A DNA stretch of 64,000 nucleotides from Ancylobacter crimeensis (GTDB lineage: Bacteria > Pseudomonadota > Alphaproteobacteria > Rhizobiales > Xanthobacteraceae): assembly GCF_023016805.1 (NCBI RefSeq), contig NZ_JALKCH010000005.1, positions 1 to 64,000 on the forward strand. The letters run 5' to 3'. The translations under genes and the position numbers were made by a program. The stretch's first letter is position 1. Every line of letters begins with the position of its first letter. Below the pieces are notes generated by a model. That model saw only the letters and a program-made list of their open reading frames with translations. It had not been told where the DNA came from and made no database searches. Below are positions 1 through 7,542 of this stretch, piece by piece.

Positions 1-62
1 TCGATCAGGTGACCCGCCATCGGCGCCCCCATGATCCCCAGACCGACAAATCCGACCTTCAT
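1..62 (-). CDS. NAD(P)-dependent beta-hydroxyacid dehydrogenase, N-terminus only (GarR/GlxR or 3-hydroxyisobutyrate dehydrogenase family)
   Basis: Only the first 20 codons lie in the window; the gene runs off the left edge. The peptide begins MKVGFVGLGIMGAPMAGHL, the GxGxMGxxM dinucleotide-binding start typical of tartronate-semialdehyde reductases and 3-hydroxyisobutyrate dehydrogenases. It starts 51 bases after the 2-hydroxyacid dehydrogenase stop on the same strand, so it is probably the last visible gene of the KdgT operon. That setting favours tartronate semialdehyde reductase, but the substrate cannot be decided from this fragment. Confidence 0.8.
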   Translation of the reverse strand, partial: MKVGFVGLGIMGAPMAGHLI

Positions 63-113
63 CTTCGTTCCTCGTTTCTGGTCGCGTTATTTTCGAATCC
101 GCATGCCCACGCT

Positions 114-1103
114 TCAGGCCGTCTTCCGCAGTACGTCCGGGTTGACGCAGGTTTCCGGAGCCCGGCCGTTCAATACCTTGATGATGTTGCCGGCGGCGAT
201 CCGGCCCATGGCGATGCGCGTGGCCGGCGTCGCCGAGGCGATGTGTGGAACGATGACAACATTGCGAAGCTCGGCCAAGCCCGGCGCCAGCTTCGGCTCG
301 TCCTCGAACACGTCGAGCCCGGCGCCCCAGATTTCGCCGCTGCGCAACGCCTCGACGAGAGCAACCTCGTCCACCACCGGTCCTCGGCTCGCATTGATGA
401 GCACGGCGGTCGTCTTCATTGCCCGGAGCTCGGCCGCGCCAATGTAGTGATGGGTCTCCGGCAGCAGCGGCACATGAAGGGTCAGGAAGTCGGCTTCGCG
501 CAGCAGGGTATCCTTGTCGACATGGCGTGCACCGAAGGCTGCCTCGAACGCCCGATCCGGCCTCACATCGCTGTAGATAATATTCATATCGAAGGCGTGC
601 GCCTTTTTAGCGACGTTCCGGCCGATGCGTCCGAGGCCGGCGATGCCGAGTGTCCGGCGATCGACATCGAGACCGACGAAGGTCATCGGCGCCCAGCCCT
701 GCCAGCAGCCCTGCCGAACGAAGGTATCCGCTTCCGCGATGCGCCTCGCCGTGGCGAGCAGCAGCGTCATGGTGTGCGTCGCAGTGGCATCGTCCAGCAC
801 GCCGGGCGTGTTGGTCAGGACCACGCCGCGGCGGGTGGCGGCGGCAACATCGAAATTGTTGAAGCCCACCGCGTAATTGGCAACGATCCGCAATTGCGGC
901 CCGGCGGCGTCGAGAACCTCGCCGTCGACCGTGTCGGTCAAAAGCGTGATCGCCGCGTCCCGTCCGCGCAGCCGCTCCTGCAACTCTGCGCGGCTCAGGG
1001 CACGGTCGTCGTTATTGACCTCGACATCGAAATGCGCGCGCAGTTCCTCGATCGTCTCGACTGGAATGGCGCGCGTCACATAAACGGATTTCCGGTTCGT
1101 CAT
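114..1103 (-). CDS. D-isomer-specific 2-hydroxyacid dehydrogenase (glyoxylate/2-ketogluconate reductase type)
   Basis: A 329-residue NAD(P)-dependent reductase of the D-2-hydroxyacid dehydrogenase family, a normal length for the family. The Rossmann motif GLGRIGRNVAKKA is present, followed by the family signature NASRGPVVDE with the substrate-binding Arg, a Glu in EDEP, and the catalytic His in PHIASAT. The start chosen is the ATG of MTNRKSVYVTRAI; an upstream in-frame ATG would add a basic tail unlike the family. It lies 14 bases after the GlcG-like gene in an operon led by the KdgT-like permease. It probably reduces glyoxylate, hydroxypyruvate or a 2-keto sugar acid; the substrate is inferred. 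Confidence 0.9.
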   Translation of the reverse strand: MTNRKSVYVTRAIPVETIEELRAHFDVEVNNDDRALSRAELQERLRGRDAAITLLTDTVDGEVLDAAGPQLRIVANYAVGFNNFDVAAATRRGVVLTNTPGVLDDATATHTMTLLLATARRIAEADTFVRQGCWQGWAPMTFVGLDVDRRTLGIAGLGRIGRNVAKKAHAFDMNIIYSDVRPDRAFEAAFGARHVDKDTLLREADFLTLHVPLLPETHHYIGAAELRAMKTTAVLINASRGPVVDEVALVEALRSGEIWGAGLDVFEDEPKLAPGLAELRNVVIVPHIASATPATRIAMGRIAAGNIIKVLNGRAPETCVNPDVLRKTA

Positions 1104-1117
1104 GATGCGGATCCTGA

Positions 1118-1525
1118 TCAGAAAGTGCCGTACGACTGCGCGAGGCCATCCGCGATGGCCTGATCCTCGCTCGGCGCGAGGCCGCTGATGCCTACCCCGC
1201 CGAGAACCGCGCCGGCGGCGTCTTTCAGCACCGCTCCGCCCGGCAATCCAGTGAGGCCGGGATCGCAAAAGGAGCTGGCCTGAATGTTTTCCCGCTGCAA
1301 ACGCTCAAGGAAGACGTCTGTGCCCACTCCCATGCGGGCGGCGGAGTAGGCCTTTCCCTGGGATATCGCGATGCTTCGGACGGGGGCGCCGTCGGCACGC
1401 GCGAAGGCGAGGAGAAAACCGTGCGCATCGCAGGTGGCGACGCAGATCGGGCGGCCGGCATAATTGGCAGATGCCCGCGCGAGCCCTTCCGCGACGAGGC
1501 GACGGGCCTGTTCATAGCTGATCAT
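1118..1525 (-). CDS. GlcG/HbpS family heme-binding-like protein
   Basis: A 135-residue protein of the GlcG/HbpS family, recognised from the early ARASANYAGRPICVATCDAHGF segment (quoted in parts: Arg-rich helix then a Pro-x-Cys-Val strand), the Gly-rich GLPGGAVLKDAAG and the closing GGVGISGLAPSEDQAIA. In other bacteria these small proteins sit in glycolate, glycerol or diol clusters, where their role is poorly defined. Here it lies between the KdgT-like permease and a hydroxyacid dehydrogenase, all in the same direction with gaps of 78 and 14 bases. The role in this operon is unknown. Confidence 0.8.
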   Translation of the reverse strand: MISYEQARRLVAEGLARASANYAGRPICVATCDAHGFLLAFARADGAPVRSIAISQGKAYSAARMGVGTDVFLERLQRENIQASSFCDPGLTGLPGGAVLKDAAGAVLGGVGISGLAPSEDQAIADGLAQSYGTF

Positions 1526-1603
1526 CGATGGAGGCCTGTACGGTTGAGGCGGGTGGTCCGGGACAAGTAACTCGGGCCACCGCGCCGTGAGGCTGGGAGA
1601 AGG

Positions 1604-2626
1604 TCAGGACTTGGCCTGCTCGTAGAGTGGACGGTCGGACACCAAGGACGGTGCCGCGGGACCGCTTGCCACCAATCCTTCGGCCAGCTTGGCGGCGTTC
1701 TGCTTCTGCACCTTGCGGTAGACCCAGGCCGTCAGAAGGGGTGTGAGCACCGCAGTGACGATGACGGAGGCCGCCACCTGCACCGTCGCGACCGGAGCGA
1801 TCGCGGCATAGGAGGGATCGGCCGCCGCGATGGCCTTCGGTACCGCCGCCGCATTGCCCGCGGTGCTGGACGCAGCCGCGCCGGCAACGCCCGAGCCGCC
1901 CAACAGCCTGTCGACGAAGACGCAGCAGAGGCCGGTCACGGTGAACACCAGGATGCCGAGCAGGATGCCGGAGAGACCGCCGGCAACGACATTGTTCAGG
2001 TTGATGTTCTGGCCGAGCGTGAAGGCCATGAAAGGCACAACGAGCCCTTCCTTCGAGCCGAAGAACTCACGAAGATCATCGTCGAGATTGCCCAGGATGG
2101 CGCCGGCGAAGATCGGAGCAATGACTGAAACCATCGACAGCCAAGGAATATTGGCGAGCCCCGCGCCGACCAGGATGACCATCGTCAGAAAGGGGCCGGT
2201 TTCGATGCTCTGTGCGACATAGGTTCCGGCATCCTCCTTGCTGCCCATGGCGCTGGTCAACGCCATGAACATGCCGCCATTCGTGTCGCTCATCGCCACG
2301 AGCAGCGCCAGCGTGGACAGGCCGAACAGCTCGCCGTCGAAAAATTTCGCGACCGACAGCGAGATGAGCATCGCCACGCCGACCTTCGCGAACAGGATGC
2401 CGAAGCCCCTCTTCAACATGGTGGGTGCGGCTTTGAAGGTCATTTTCGTGCCGACGGTGAAGAGATACATGCCGAGCACGGTCGGATACCCGGTACCGCT
2501 GAGCGCCTCGGTAAACCCTCCAATCTTGAGCAGGTTTGGAAAGAAGGTATTGATGATCATGCCGATAAACAGCGGCACAACCATCAGCCCTCCGGGAACC
2601 TTGTTGATCGTCTGGTAAATCTTCAT
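1604..2626 (-). CDS. kdgT: 2-keto-3-deoxygluconate permease family transporter
   Basis: A 340-residue inner-membrane transporter with about ten hydrophobic segments. The opening MKIYQTINKVPGGLMVVPL and the segment ALLVAMSDTNGGMFMALTSAMG are characteristic of KdgT, the proton symporter for 2-keto-3-deoxygluconate. The start taken is the ATG at 2626: upstream in-frame codons would translate a simple DNA repeat. It is the promoter-proximal gene of a minus-strand operon with a GlcG-like protein, a D-2-hydroxyacid dehydrogenase and a GarR-like reductase, and it is divergent from an IclR regulator. The exact substrate may be a related aldonate or hydroxyacid. Confidence 0.88.
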   Translation of the reverse strand: MKIYQTINKVPGGLMVVPLFIGMIINTFFPNLLKIGGFTEALSGTGYPTVLGMYLFTVGTKMTFKAAPTMLKRGFGILFAKVGVAMLISLSVAKFFDGELFGLSTLALLVAMSDTNGGMFMALTSAMGSKEDAGTYVAQSIETGPFLTMVILVGAGLANIPWLSMVSVIAPIFAGAILGNLDDDLREFFGSKEGLVVPFMAFTLGQNINLNNVVAGGLSGILLGILVFTVTGLCCVFVDRLLGGSGVAGAAASSTAGNAAAVPKAIAAADPSYAAIAPVATVQVAASVIVTAVLTPLLTAWVYRKVQKQNAAKLAEGLVASGPAAPSLVSDRPLYEQAKS

Positions 2627-2641
2627 GGAGCGGCATTTCCT

Positions 2642-2689
2642 CTGATGTTCTGATGTTCTGATGTTCTGATGTTCTGATGTTCTGATGTC
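2642..2689. repeat. Octamer tandem repeat in the kdgT leader
   Basis: Five perfect tandem copies of CTGATGTT and a sixth ending in C, read on the plus strand (AACATCAG on the gene strand). The array ends 15 bases upstream of the kdgT start, directly before its GAGGA Shine-Dalgarno-like sequence. It is AT-rich against a GC-rich background. An 8-bp unit is not a multiple of three, so a copy-number change would shift any reading frame passing through it. Confidence 0.95.
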
Positions 2690-2941
2690 CGACGGCCGGG
2701 CCGAACCATTCCACGGCATGTAGATCGAACGATCTGGTATTTATTTACCTTTATCATTGCGCGTCACATGCTTCTGCTTGGTAACGCGGAGATTCGGCGT
2801 CGAGCAGCGAAGGAGCCGGTCCGGCTCGACCGGTCACGACGTCTTCCCTCCTACCGGGTGTGCCGGCGTTTATCGCGCGTCAGGGACCGTCCATCTGCCG
2901 CGAAAGGTCGATACTCGGCACACGTGCTTCCTCTAATAAAT

Positions 2942-2955
2942 TTCCATATATGGAA
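2942..2955. promoter_or_regulatory. Candidate IclR-type operator palindrome
   Basis: TTCCATATATGGAA is a perfect 14-bp palindrome in the AT-rich divergent region between kdgT and the IclR gene. It resembles the short TTCC/GGAA dyads bound by IclR-family regulators. A second small dyad, AATTATAATT, overlaps its right end. The assignment to the neighbouring regulator rests on position and motif only. Confidence 0.5.
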
Positions 2956-3072
2956 TTATAATTCGTTATATGGTCATGCTAATTCCGCGACGAGCGAAGA
3001 TCAATGGGGTCAGGACGGTTGATGCCAGCAGGTATCGTTGATAGTGCGCTGTGCGACGTTTCGGGGCAGGCG

Positions 3073-3879
3073 ATGACCGACCAGGATCCGCATTCGACGA
3101 AGTCACCGGCTCCCGCCCTGACCAAGGGGTTCGCCATACTTGAGCTTTTGGCCGAGACGCCGGGCCTGCGTTTCGCGGAGATCCGCGCGCGGCTCAATCT
3201 GCCCAACAGCAGCTGCCACCACCTCGTCAACACGCTATGCCAGCTGGGCGCGCTGCAGATGAACGAGCAGCGCGGCTATGTCCTCGGCCTGCGCCTGCTG
3301 GAGCTTGGCGCGCGCGCGGTCGGCCAGCGGCAGATCGAGCATCAGGCGCTGCCCTTCCTGCGCCGCATGTCGCAAGAGTTGCAACTCACCTGCCATCTCG
3401 GCGTGCTGGAGGGGCACGCCGCGGTTTATCTTCTAAAGGTCGAAGGGCAGCGGGAGATCCGCGTCAACACCTGGGTCGGCAAACGCCTGTCGCTGCACAG
3501 CTCCTCGCTGGGCAAGGTGTTGCTTGCCTGGCTCCCGGCCGCTGATGTCGAGGACCGGCTTCGGCATGCGACCTGGGAACAGAAGGGACCGAAGACGATC
3601 ACCGATCCGGCGCAATATCGCGCGCACTTGGCCGAGGTGCGCGATCAAGGCTGGGCGCTCGACGACGAGGAGGACAATCCCAACATCCGCTGTATCGCTG
3701 CGCCGGTGCTGGACCTTCATGCGCGTGTCGTAGCAGCAATAAGTGTCGTCGGCACCGTTCTTGACGTCGTACCCAGTCATATCGACGCTTTGGCCTATGC
3801 GGTTCGCCGCACTGCGGATGAGATTTCGCGCGAACTTGGCCATCGCTCTCTGGACGAAACCCCGGAGTTTCGGCGCTGA
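3073..3879 (+). CDS. IclR family transcriptional regulator
   Basis: A 268-residue regulator with the two-domain IclR layout. Residues about 15-75 form the winged helix-turn-helix (ALTKGFAILELLAETPGLRF, then LPNSSCHHLVNTL), and the C-terminal effector domain ends in ISVVGTVLDVVPSHIDALA. The ATG at 3073 was chosen because it places the helix-turn-helix at the usual distance; two upstream in-frame ATGs (3004, 3022) would add unrelated residues. It is divergent from the KdgT operon and very probably controls it. The effector is unknown, a 2-keto sugar acid or glyoxylate-type compound being likely. Confidence 0.92.
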   Translation: MTDQDPHSTKSPAPALTKGFAILELLAETPGLRFAEIRARLNLPNSSCHHLVNTLCQLGALQMNEQRGYVLGLRLLELGARAVGQRQIEHQALPFLRRMSQELQLTCHLGVLEGHAAVYLLKVEGQREIRVNTWVGKRLSLHSSSLGKVLLAWLPAADVEDRLRHATWEQKGPKTITDPAQYRAHLAEVRDQGWALDDEEDNPNIRCIAAPVLDLHARVVAAISVVGTVLDVVPSHIDALAYAVRRTADEISRELGHRSLDETPEFRR

Positions 3880-4013
3880 GGCCCGGGCACCGATCTCGCC
3901 GGCGTGCCCAACAATCACCCTAAGGGCGCATCCCGGCATGAAAGGTGTGCCAAAGGCGAGTAATGCCGAGTCGGCGTGTGAGCCTTTGGTGCCGATACGG
4001 CTGGGACGGCGGC

Positions 4014-4262
4014 TATCGCCGTGACCATCTGCGCGCACTCGCACAGCGCATCGAAGTTGACGACGCCGAGGCTCGCATCATGGGATCGAAGTCGGAATTG
4101 CTGCGAACACTCGTCGCCGCTTCGGGAGGGAAATCGGCGGCGTTCGGCGCTCAGAGTTCTGTTCTGAAATGGCGCACCCGGCACGATTCGAACGTGCGAC
4201 CTTTGCCTTCGGAGGATTTCGGTCGGGTAATTTCGCGACATCGCCAGAGATTTCATCCTTAG
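4014..4262 (+). pseudogene. C-terminal remnant of a serine recombinase, read into tRNA-derived DNA
   Basis: The reading frame contains HLRALAQRIEVDDAEARIM followed by GSKSELLRTLVAASGGKSA. This is the conserved tail of a large serine-recombinase group common in alphaproteobacteria. No catalytic N-terminal domain precedes it. The frame continues through the attL repeat, giving [12 protein letters not shown], a peptide known to arise from antisense reading of tRNA genes. It is a relic of an earlier mobile element beside the same tRNA. Confidence 0.65.
4170..4215. repeat. attL: 46-bp copy of the tRNA-Arg 3' end
   Basis: Identical over 46 bases to 20359-20404. On the minus strand it covers the tRNA from the anticodon stem-loop to the CCA end, but it lacks the 5' half of the tRNA, so it is not a functional gene. 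It marks the left boundary of the element and is the displaced original 3' end of the tRNA gene. Confidence 0.95.
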
Positions 4263-4345
4263 GGTAAGCCTCTGAAAATAAGCGGTATTCCTGCTCTGTT
4301 CTGATCGTGCGAAATGGCGGGCATATTCCCGAGATGGGCATTTCG

Positions 4346-4364
4346 TGGTGAGTATTTGGTGAGT
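4346..4364. promoter_or_regulatory. Candidate left integrase arm-type site
   Basis: TGGTGAGTATTTGGTGAGT contains two direct copies of TGGTGAGT and is identical to 20292-20310 at the other end of the element. Its place between attL and the integrase start, and the matched copy near attR, fit accessory arm sites bound by the N-terminal domain of tyrosine integrases. No binding is shown. Confidence 0.65.
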
Positions 4365-4389
4365 TTTTCCGCAAGGCAAAGGTTGCCAC

Positions 4390-5637
4390 GTGCCCAGGCT
4401 CACCAAGTCCATGGTCGATGCCGCCGTACCAAGGGAGCGTCAGTTCACCCTCTGGTGCAGCGAGCTGCCTGGCTTCGGCGTCTATATCCATCCAACTGGC
4501 CGGCGGACCTATTTCGTCGATTACCGGAATGCTGATGGCGTCAGACGTCGAATGACGATCGGCCGGCACGGCAAGATCACGACGGAGGAGGCCCGCAGGC
4601 TCGCCATTGCCACCATGGGCGAGACGGTGCGAGGCGAAGATCCAGCGCTCGAACGGGCGACCCGCCGCAGCTCACTCACCGTCTCGGAGCTTTGCGACAA
4701 TTACATCGCTGCCGCCGAGAGGGGGCTGATCATGGGCAAGCGAGGGCGCGCAAAGAAAGCGACCACGCTCTATGTCGATCGCGGCAGGATTGCCGCTCAC
4801 GTCAAGCCGTTACTGGGCAAGAAGCTGGTCCGTGACGTGTCAAAGGCGGACATCGCCAAATTCATCCGCGACGTTGCGGCCGGAAAGACCGCCGCGGATC
4901 GGAAGACTGGAAAGGCACGTAGCAGGATCATCGTGGAGGGAGGTGCCGGTACGGCTGCCAGGACGGCCGGCCTGCTCGGCGGCATCCTCAGCTATGCCGT
5001 TTCGGATGGCGTGATCGACACCAATCCCGCAACGGGCGTGAAGCGCCCGGCCGACAAGCGAAGAGAGCGACGGCTGACGCCGGCGGAGTACGGCAAGCTG
5101 GGCGAGGCGCTGCGCCAAGCCGCCAGCGAGACGGAGATCGAGCAGGTCCTCGCGGGTGTGAATCTACTCGCGCTGACGGGCTGCCGCATTGGTGAGATTG
5201 CCAAGCTCAAATGGTCCGAGGTCGACGAGGCCGGACAATGCCTGCGGTTGGAGGATACGAAGGAAGGTGCCAGCGTGCGGCCTGCCGGTCGTGCTGTATT
5301 CGACCTGCTGGCGACCATCACAAGACGGCCGGGCTGCCCCTACGTGCTGCCGGCGGCGCGCGGCGGTTCGGAGTTCTATGGCGCCCTGCCGGCGGGCCTC
5401 GCCCGCATCGTCAAAAGAACGGGACTCTCTAGCGTCACGGCTCACACCCTCAGGCACAGCTATGCCTCCACCGCTGGCGACCTGGGGTTCTCGGAAAGTA
5501 CCATCGCCGCGCTGCTCGGCCATGCCGCCGGGACCGTTACCAGCCGATATGTCCACCATCTCGATAGTGTCCTGGTCGCCGCCGCCGACAGGGTGACTGA
5601 CGCCATTCTCGCGCACATGGCGCGCGCGGGAGAGTGA
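4390..5637 (+). CDS. int: Tyrosine-type site-specific integrase
   Basis: A 415-residue integrase with a GTG start. Residues 1-90 form the DUF4102-like arm-binding domain (MPRLTKSMVDAAVP, then YFVDYRNADGVRRRMTIGRH), about 100-200 the core-binding SAM-like domain, and 230-400 the catalytic domain. Catalytic residues are visible in order: Arg in TGCRIGEI, Lys in EDTKEG, His-x-x-Arg in HTLRHSYAS, His in LLGHAAGTVT and Tyr in SRYVHH. All are present, so the protein looks functional. It lies 174 bases inside attL and transcribes into the element. It should recombine the tRNA-Arg core repeats to insert and, with an AlpA-like helper, excise the element. Confidence 0.95.
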   Translation: MPRLTKSMVDAAVPRERQFTLWCSELPGFGVYIHPTGRRTYFVDYRNADGVRRRMTIGRHGKITTEEARRLAIATMGETVRGEDPALERATRRSSLTVSELCDNYIAAAERGLIMGKRGRAKKATTLYVDRGRIAAHVKPLLGKKLVRDVSKADIAKFIRDVAAGKTAADRKTGKARSRIIVEGGAGTAARTAGLLGGILSYAVSDGVIDTNPATGVKRPADKRRERRLTPAEYGKLGEALRQAASETEIEQVLAGVNLLALTGCRIGEIAKLKWSEVDEAGQCLRLEDTKEGASVRPAGRAVFDLLATITRRPGCPYVLPAARGGSEFYGALPAGLARIVKRTGLSSVTAHTLRHSYASTAGDLGFSESTIAALLGHAAGTVTSRYVHHLDSVLVAAADRVTDAILAHMARAGE

Positions 5638-5641
5638 TTTT

Positions 5642-5777
5642 CGTTCTCAGCTACATCGTTTTCGCGGGGAACACGGGGAACACGGGGAACAATGCTGGTA
5701 AGTCCTGTAATATCAATGTGTTAGCTTGTTCCCCAGCTTGTTCCCCGCGTGGGGAACAGTCGGGGAACAAGGGGAAC
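5642..5777. repeat. Left GGGGAAC/GTTCCCC iteron-like cluster
   Basis: Eight perfect copies of GGGGAAC in 136 bases just after the integrase. Plus-orientation copies start at 5666, 5675, 5684, 5751, 5762 and 5771, and inverted copies at 5728 and 5740. Spacings of 9 and 11-12 bases recur. Positions 5642-5690 match 15243-15291 in inverted orientation at 45 of 49 bases. No convincing gene occupies this stretch, so the repetition is a DNA-level feature. It may be a replication-protein binding site. Confidence 0.85.
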
Positions 5778-5860
5778 AGAGTGTGATTGGGGTTCGCCAA
5801 AAATGGCTGCTGTGCGAAAGTGGACGTGCAACGTCGGATATTCGACCGGAGGTGGTTTCT

Positions 5861-6124
5861 GTGCGCGATCAAGATTTCGATCCTGCGAGCTTTCTTGCAA
5901 GACATGCAGAGCACCAGACAACGATCTGGGATAATCCCCCGAGTGACGGCAAAGTCCATTGGGTTGGAAGCTGCCTCTACCCCTCTTTATCAGAAGCTAT
6001 TGAAGCTATGTGTAGGGCAGGCAATGGTGCGCCCATGCAAATGGTCGTTCATGCAAAACCTGATCGCTTTCTTGAGCGAGCCGAGATTAATGCCCTATGC
6101 GAGCATGTGATCAGCGGCACATAG
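5861..6124 (+). CDS. Hypothetical protein, 87 residues
   Basis: A small soluble protein I do not recognise. The GTG start at 5861 was chosen because GGAGGTGG lies six bases before it; the frame is also open upstream through the heptamer cluster, but that part looks like translated repeat DNA. Visible features are an acidic start (RDQDFDPASFLARH), an aromatic centre (WDNPPSDGKVHWVGSCLYPS) and a C-terminal helix with PDRFLERAEINALCEHV. It lies between the repeat cluster and the terminase scrap. Base composition is less GC-rich than the chromosome. It could be element-specific. Confidence 0.5.
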   Translation: MRDQDFDPASFLARHAEHQTTIWDNPPSDGKVHWVGSCLYPSLSEAIEAMCRAGNGAPMQMVVHAKPDRFLERAEINALCEHVISGT

Positions 6125-6129
6125 CCCGT

Positions 6130-6345
6130 AACATGCTGAACGACCTGCTCGAAGATGGGCTGCCGGCGGTCGAGATGCGGCAGGGCTGGGTAACGATGGC
6201 GCCGGCCATCAAGGAGCTGGAGCGCGCCATTATCGGGCGGCGATCCTGTGGGCGGCTGGACAGGTCAGAAAGCCCCGGCCGGGCGACACGGCGCGCGAGA
6301 TCGTCGAGGGCGCGGCGGCATAGTCAAAACAAATGCACGCCTTAG
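6130..6345 (+). pseudogene. Phage terminase large subunit, C-terminal scrap
   Basis: The segment LEDGLPAVEMRQGWVTMAPA followed by IKELERAIIGRR is typical of the nuclease half of phage large terminases. Only about 40 residues survive; at about 6243 the similarity stops and the frame continues as low-complexity Arg-rich sequence. In another frame 6238-6324 reads VRKPRPGDTAREIVEGAAA, possibly the end of a second lost phage gene that I cannot name. This shows that packaging genes once belonged to the element or to a neighbour and were deleted. Confidence 0.65.
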
Positions 6346-6399
6346 TGTAATGAAGTCGTAAATTGTTTTGAATCGAATATTATAGGCAAAAATATCGCG

Positions 6400-7068
6400 T
6401 CACGTGCCATTATTTTCTTCCGCGGGTATTGACGTCAGCTGCTCAATAAAAAGCCGTTTAATAAAATCATTCATAGGTCTTAAGTCTGCACTTCCAGTCT
6501 CGGAAAATGTTGAATCCGCCTCACGTAATGCAGCTTCGAATTCTGGTTTGTTACTCATTATAAGGTCTATAACAGTCGGCGTCCCCGGAATCATGACGCC
6601 AATTTTTAGACAAAGACAAGCATACGCAAACGCTCTAGCTGCGCGTCCATTGCCGTTCACAAACGGATGTATCCAATTTATTCGCCAAAGACACCAAGCA
6701 GCTATAGCAATGGCGTCCGCTTTTTCCCACATGACGGTCAAATCAGCCTCAAACGACGCCATATGACCTTCAACTTCGCTGCACGTGGGAGGCTGATGCA
6801 CTATGGTTCCATCTGGTCGACCGACTCGCACCTCAATTCCCCGGTACTCACCCGGATTTATCAGGAGAAAGAGGGTCCCAGCATGATGAAGCGCCTTAAG
6901 TGCCCGTGCATTCGGTGGAGCGCGACAGCCATTTTCGGGATGAGACCCAAAAAGGGCCGTCAGTAACCGAAAAAGCGCCTCGATGACATTTACCTGATTC
7001 GCGAAATTCAGGAACTCGATGTGGTGAGCCGCGGGACCGTTGACCAATTCCCAATTATCGTCGCGCAT
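6400..7068 (-). CDS. Fic domain protein (Fic/Doc family, likely AMP-transferase toxin)
   Basis: A 222-residue Fic protein. Residues 134-145, HPFVNGNGRAAR, match the catalytic HPFxxGNGRxxR exactly, with His134 as general base. A beta-hairpin flap (GTIVHQPP, about 87-94) precedes it as usual. Fic enzymes transfer AMP or other nucleotides to target proteins. I see no clear internal S/TxxxE(G/N) inhibitory helix, so inhibition may come from the small gene upstream. The start at 7068 has only a weak ribosome site and lies 13 bases after a terminator hairpin. The gene is AT-richer than its neighbours, a sign of transfer. Confidence 0.88.
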   Translation of the reverse strand: MRDDNWELVNGPAAHHIEFLNFANQVNVIEALFRLLTALFGSHPENGCRAPPNARALKALHHAGTLFLLINPGEYRGIEVRVGRPDGTIVHQPPTCSEVEGHMASFEADLTVMWEKADAIAIAAWCLWRINWIHPFVNGNGRAARAFAYACLCLKIGVMIPGTPTVIDLIMSNKPEFEAALREADSTFSETGSADLRPMNDFIKRLFIEQLTSIPAEENNGT

Positions 7069-7080
7069 GCTCGACTCACG

Positions 7081-7104
7081 AAAAAGAACCCGGAAAAACC
7101 GGGT
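7081..7104 (-). terminator. Intrinsic terminator between the small partner gene and fic
   Basis: On the minus strand ACCCGG, a TTTTT loop and CCGGGT form a six-pair hairpin followed by TTCTTTTT. It lies after the 66-residue gene and immediately before the fic start. It should greatly reduce transcription into fic and so favour the upstream product over the toxin. Confidence 0.75.
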
Positions 7105-7139
7105 CCTTACGTAACATCCGAACTACTTTAAATACAATC

Positions 7140-7340
7140 CTATCGCTTCCCGGTCACTGCCGTGGAATGGCCTTCGTGCTCGTCGAGAAGCTCCTCGACC
7201 TGCTCACGGGTAAGGGAGGAATTCTTATCCTTCAGCCCCATAATGAGGCTCACGCGCTGCATGCGGCGCTCATTGGGAGTCATCTTGTGAGCACGAGCTC
7301 GTGCAACAAGATCCTCCAAAGTTGGGGTGCGAGCCAACAT
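7140..7340 (-). CDS. Small protein upstream of fic, candidate Fic antitoxin
   Basis: A 66-residue, charged, mostly helical protein (MLARTPTLEDLVARARAHKM, then TPNERRMQRVSLIMGLKD and a closing acidic helix). Short proteins with a similar MTPxERRxQRVS pattern commonly precede fic genes in Hyphomicrobiales, as far as I recall. The two-gene order, small gene then fic, resembles VbhA/VbhT-like and FicA/Fic modules. The canonical inhibitory motif S/TxxxE(G/N) is not exact here: the nearest match is SLIMGL, with Gly in place of Glu. The antitoxin role is therefore inference from position and size. Confidence 0.6.
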   Translation of the reverse strand: MLARTPTLEDLVARARAHKMTPNERRMQRVSLIMGLKDKNSSLTREQVEELLDEHEGHSTAVTGKR

Positions 7341-7542
7341 TCATACCTCCTCCGAAAACAAGGAAACCCTTGATTAAGCCTCATCACAACGAACGACGAA
7401 GCTCTATGGTTTCGAAGGCGGCCGTGGGCAAAACAAACATAGGGCGATTTGGCAATCCGTTCAATCGGAATTGCATGTCCGCCTTTTTGCATAGCTGAGC
7501 ATTTCCGCTATGCGCGCTTGTCCCGTAAGCTCCGTCTGTTCC

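Noticed and set aside
9-1163. Long plus-strand frame opposite the hydroxyacid dehydrogenase
   Set aside because: It is the antisense shadow of a clearly recognisable dehydrogenase gene, caused by high GC content.
2640-2719. Extended KdgT N-terminus starting at 2719
   Set aside because: It would translate the octamer repeat into a Ser/Glu/His/Gln run absent from the family; the ATG at 2626 matches the normal start.
4171-4216. tRNA-like sequence at the left end
   Set aside because: Only the 3' half of tRNA-Arg is present; the 5' half is missing, so it is an attachment-site copy and not a tRNA gene.
5660-5780. CRISPR array from the repeated GGGGAAC units
   Set aside because: Units are 7 bases with 2-5 base gaps in both orientations, without 20-40 base spacers or cas genes.
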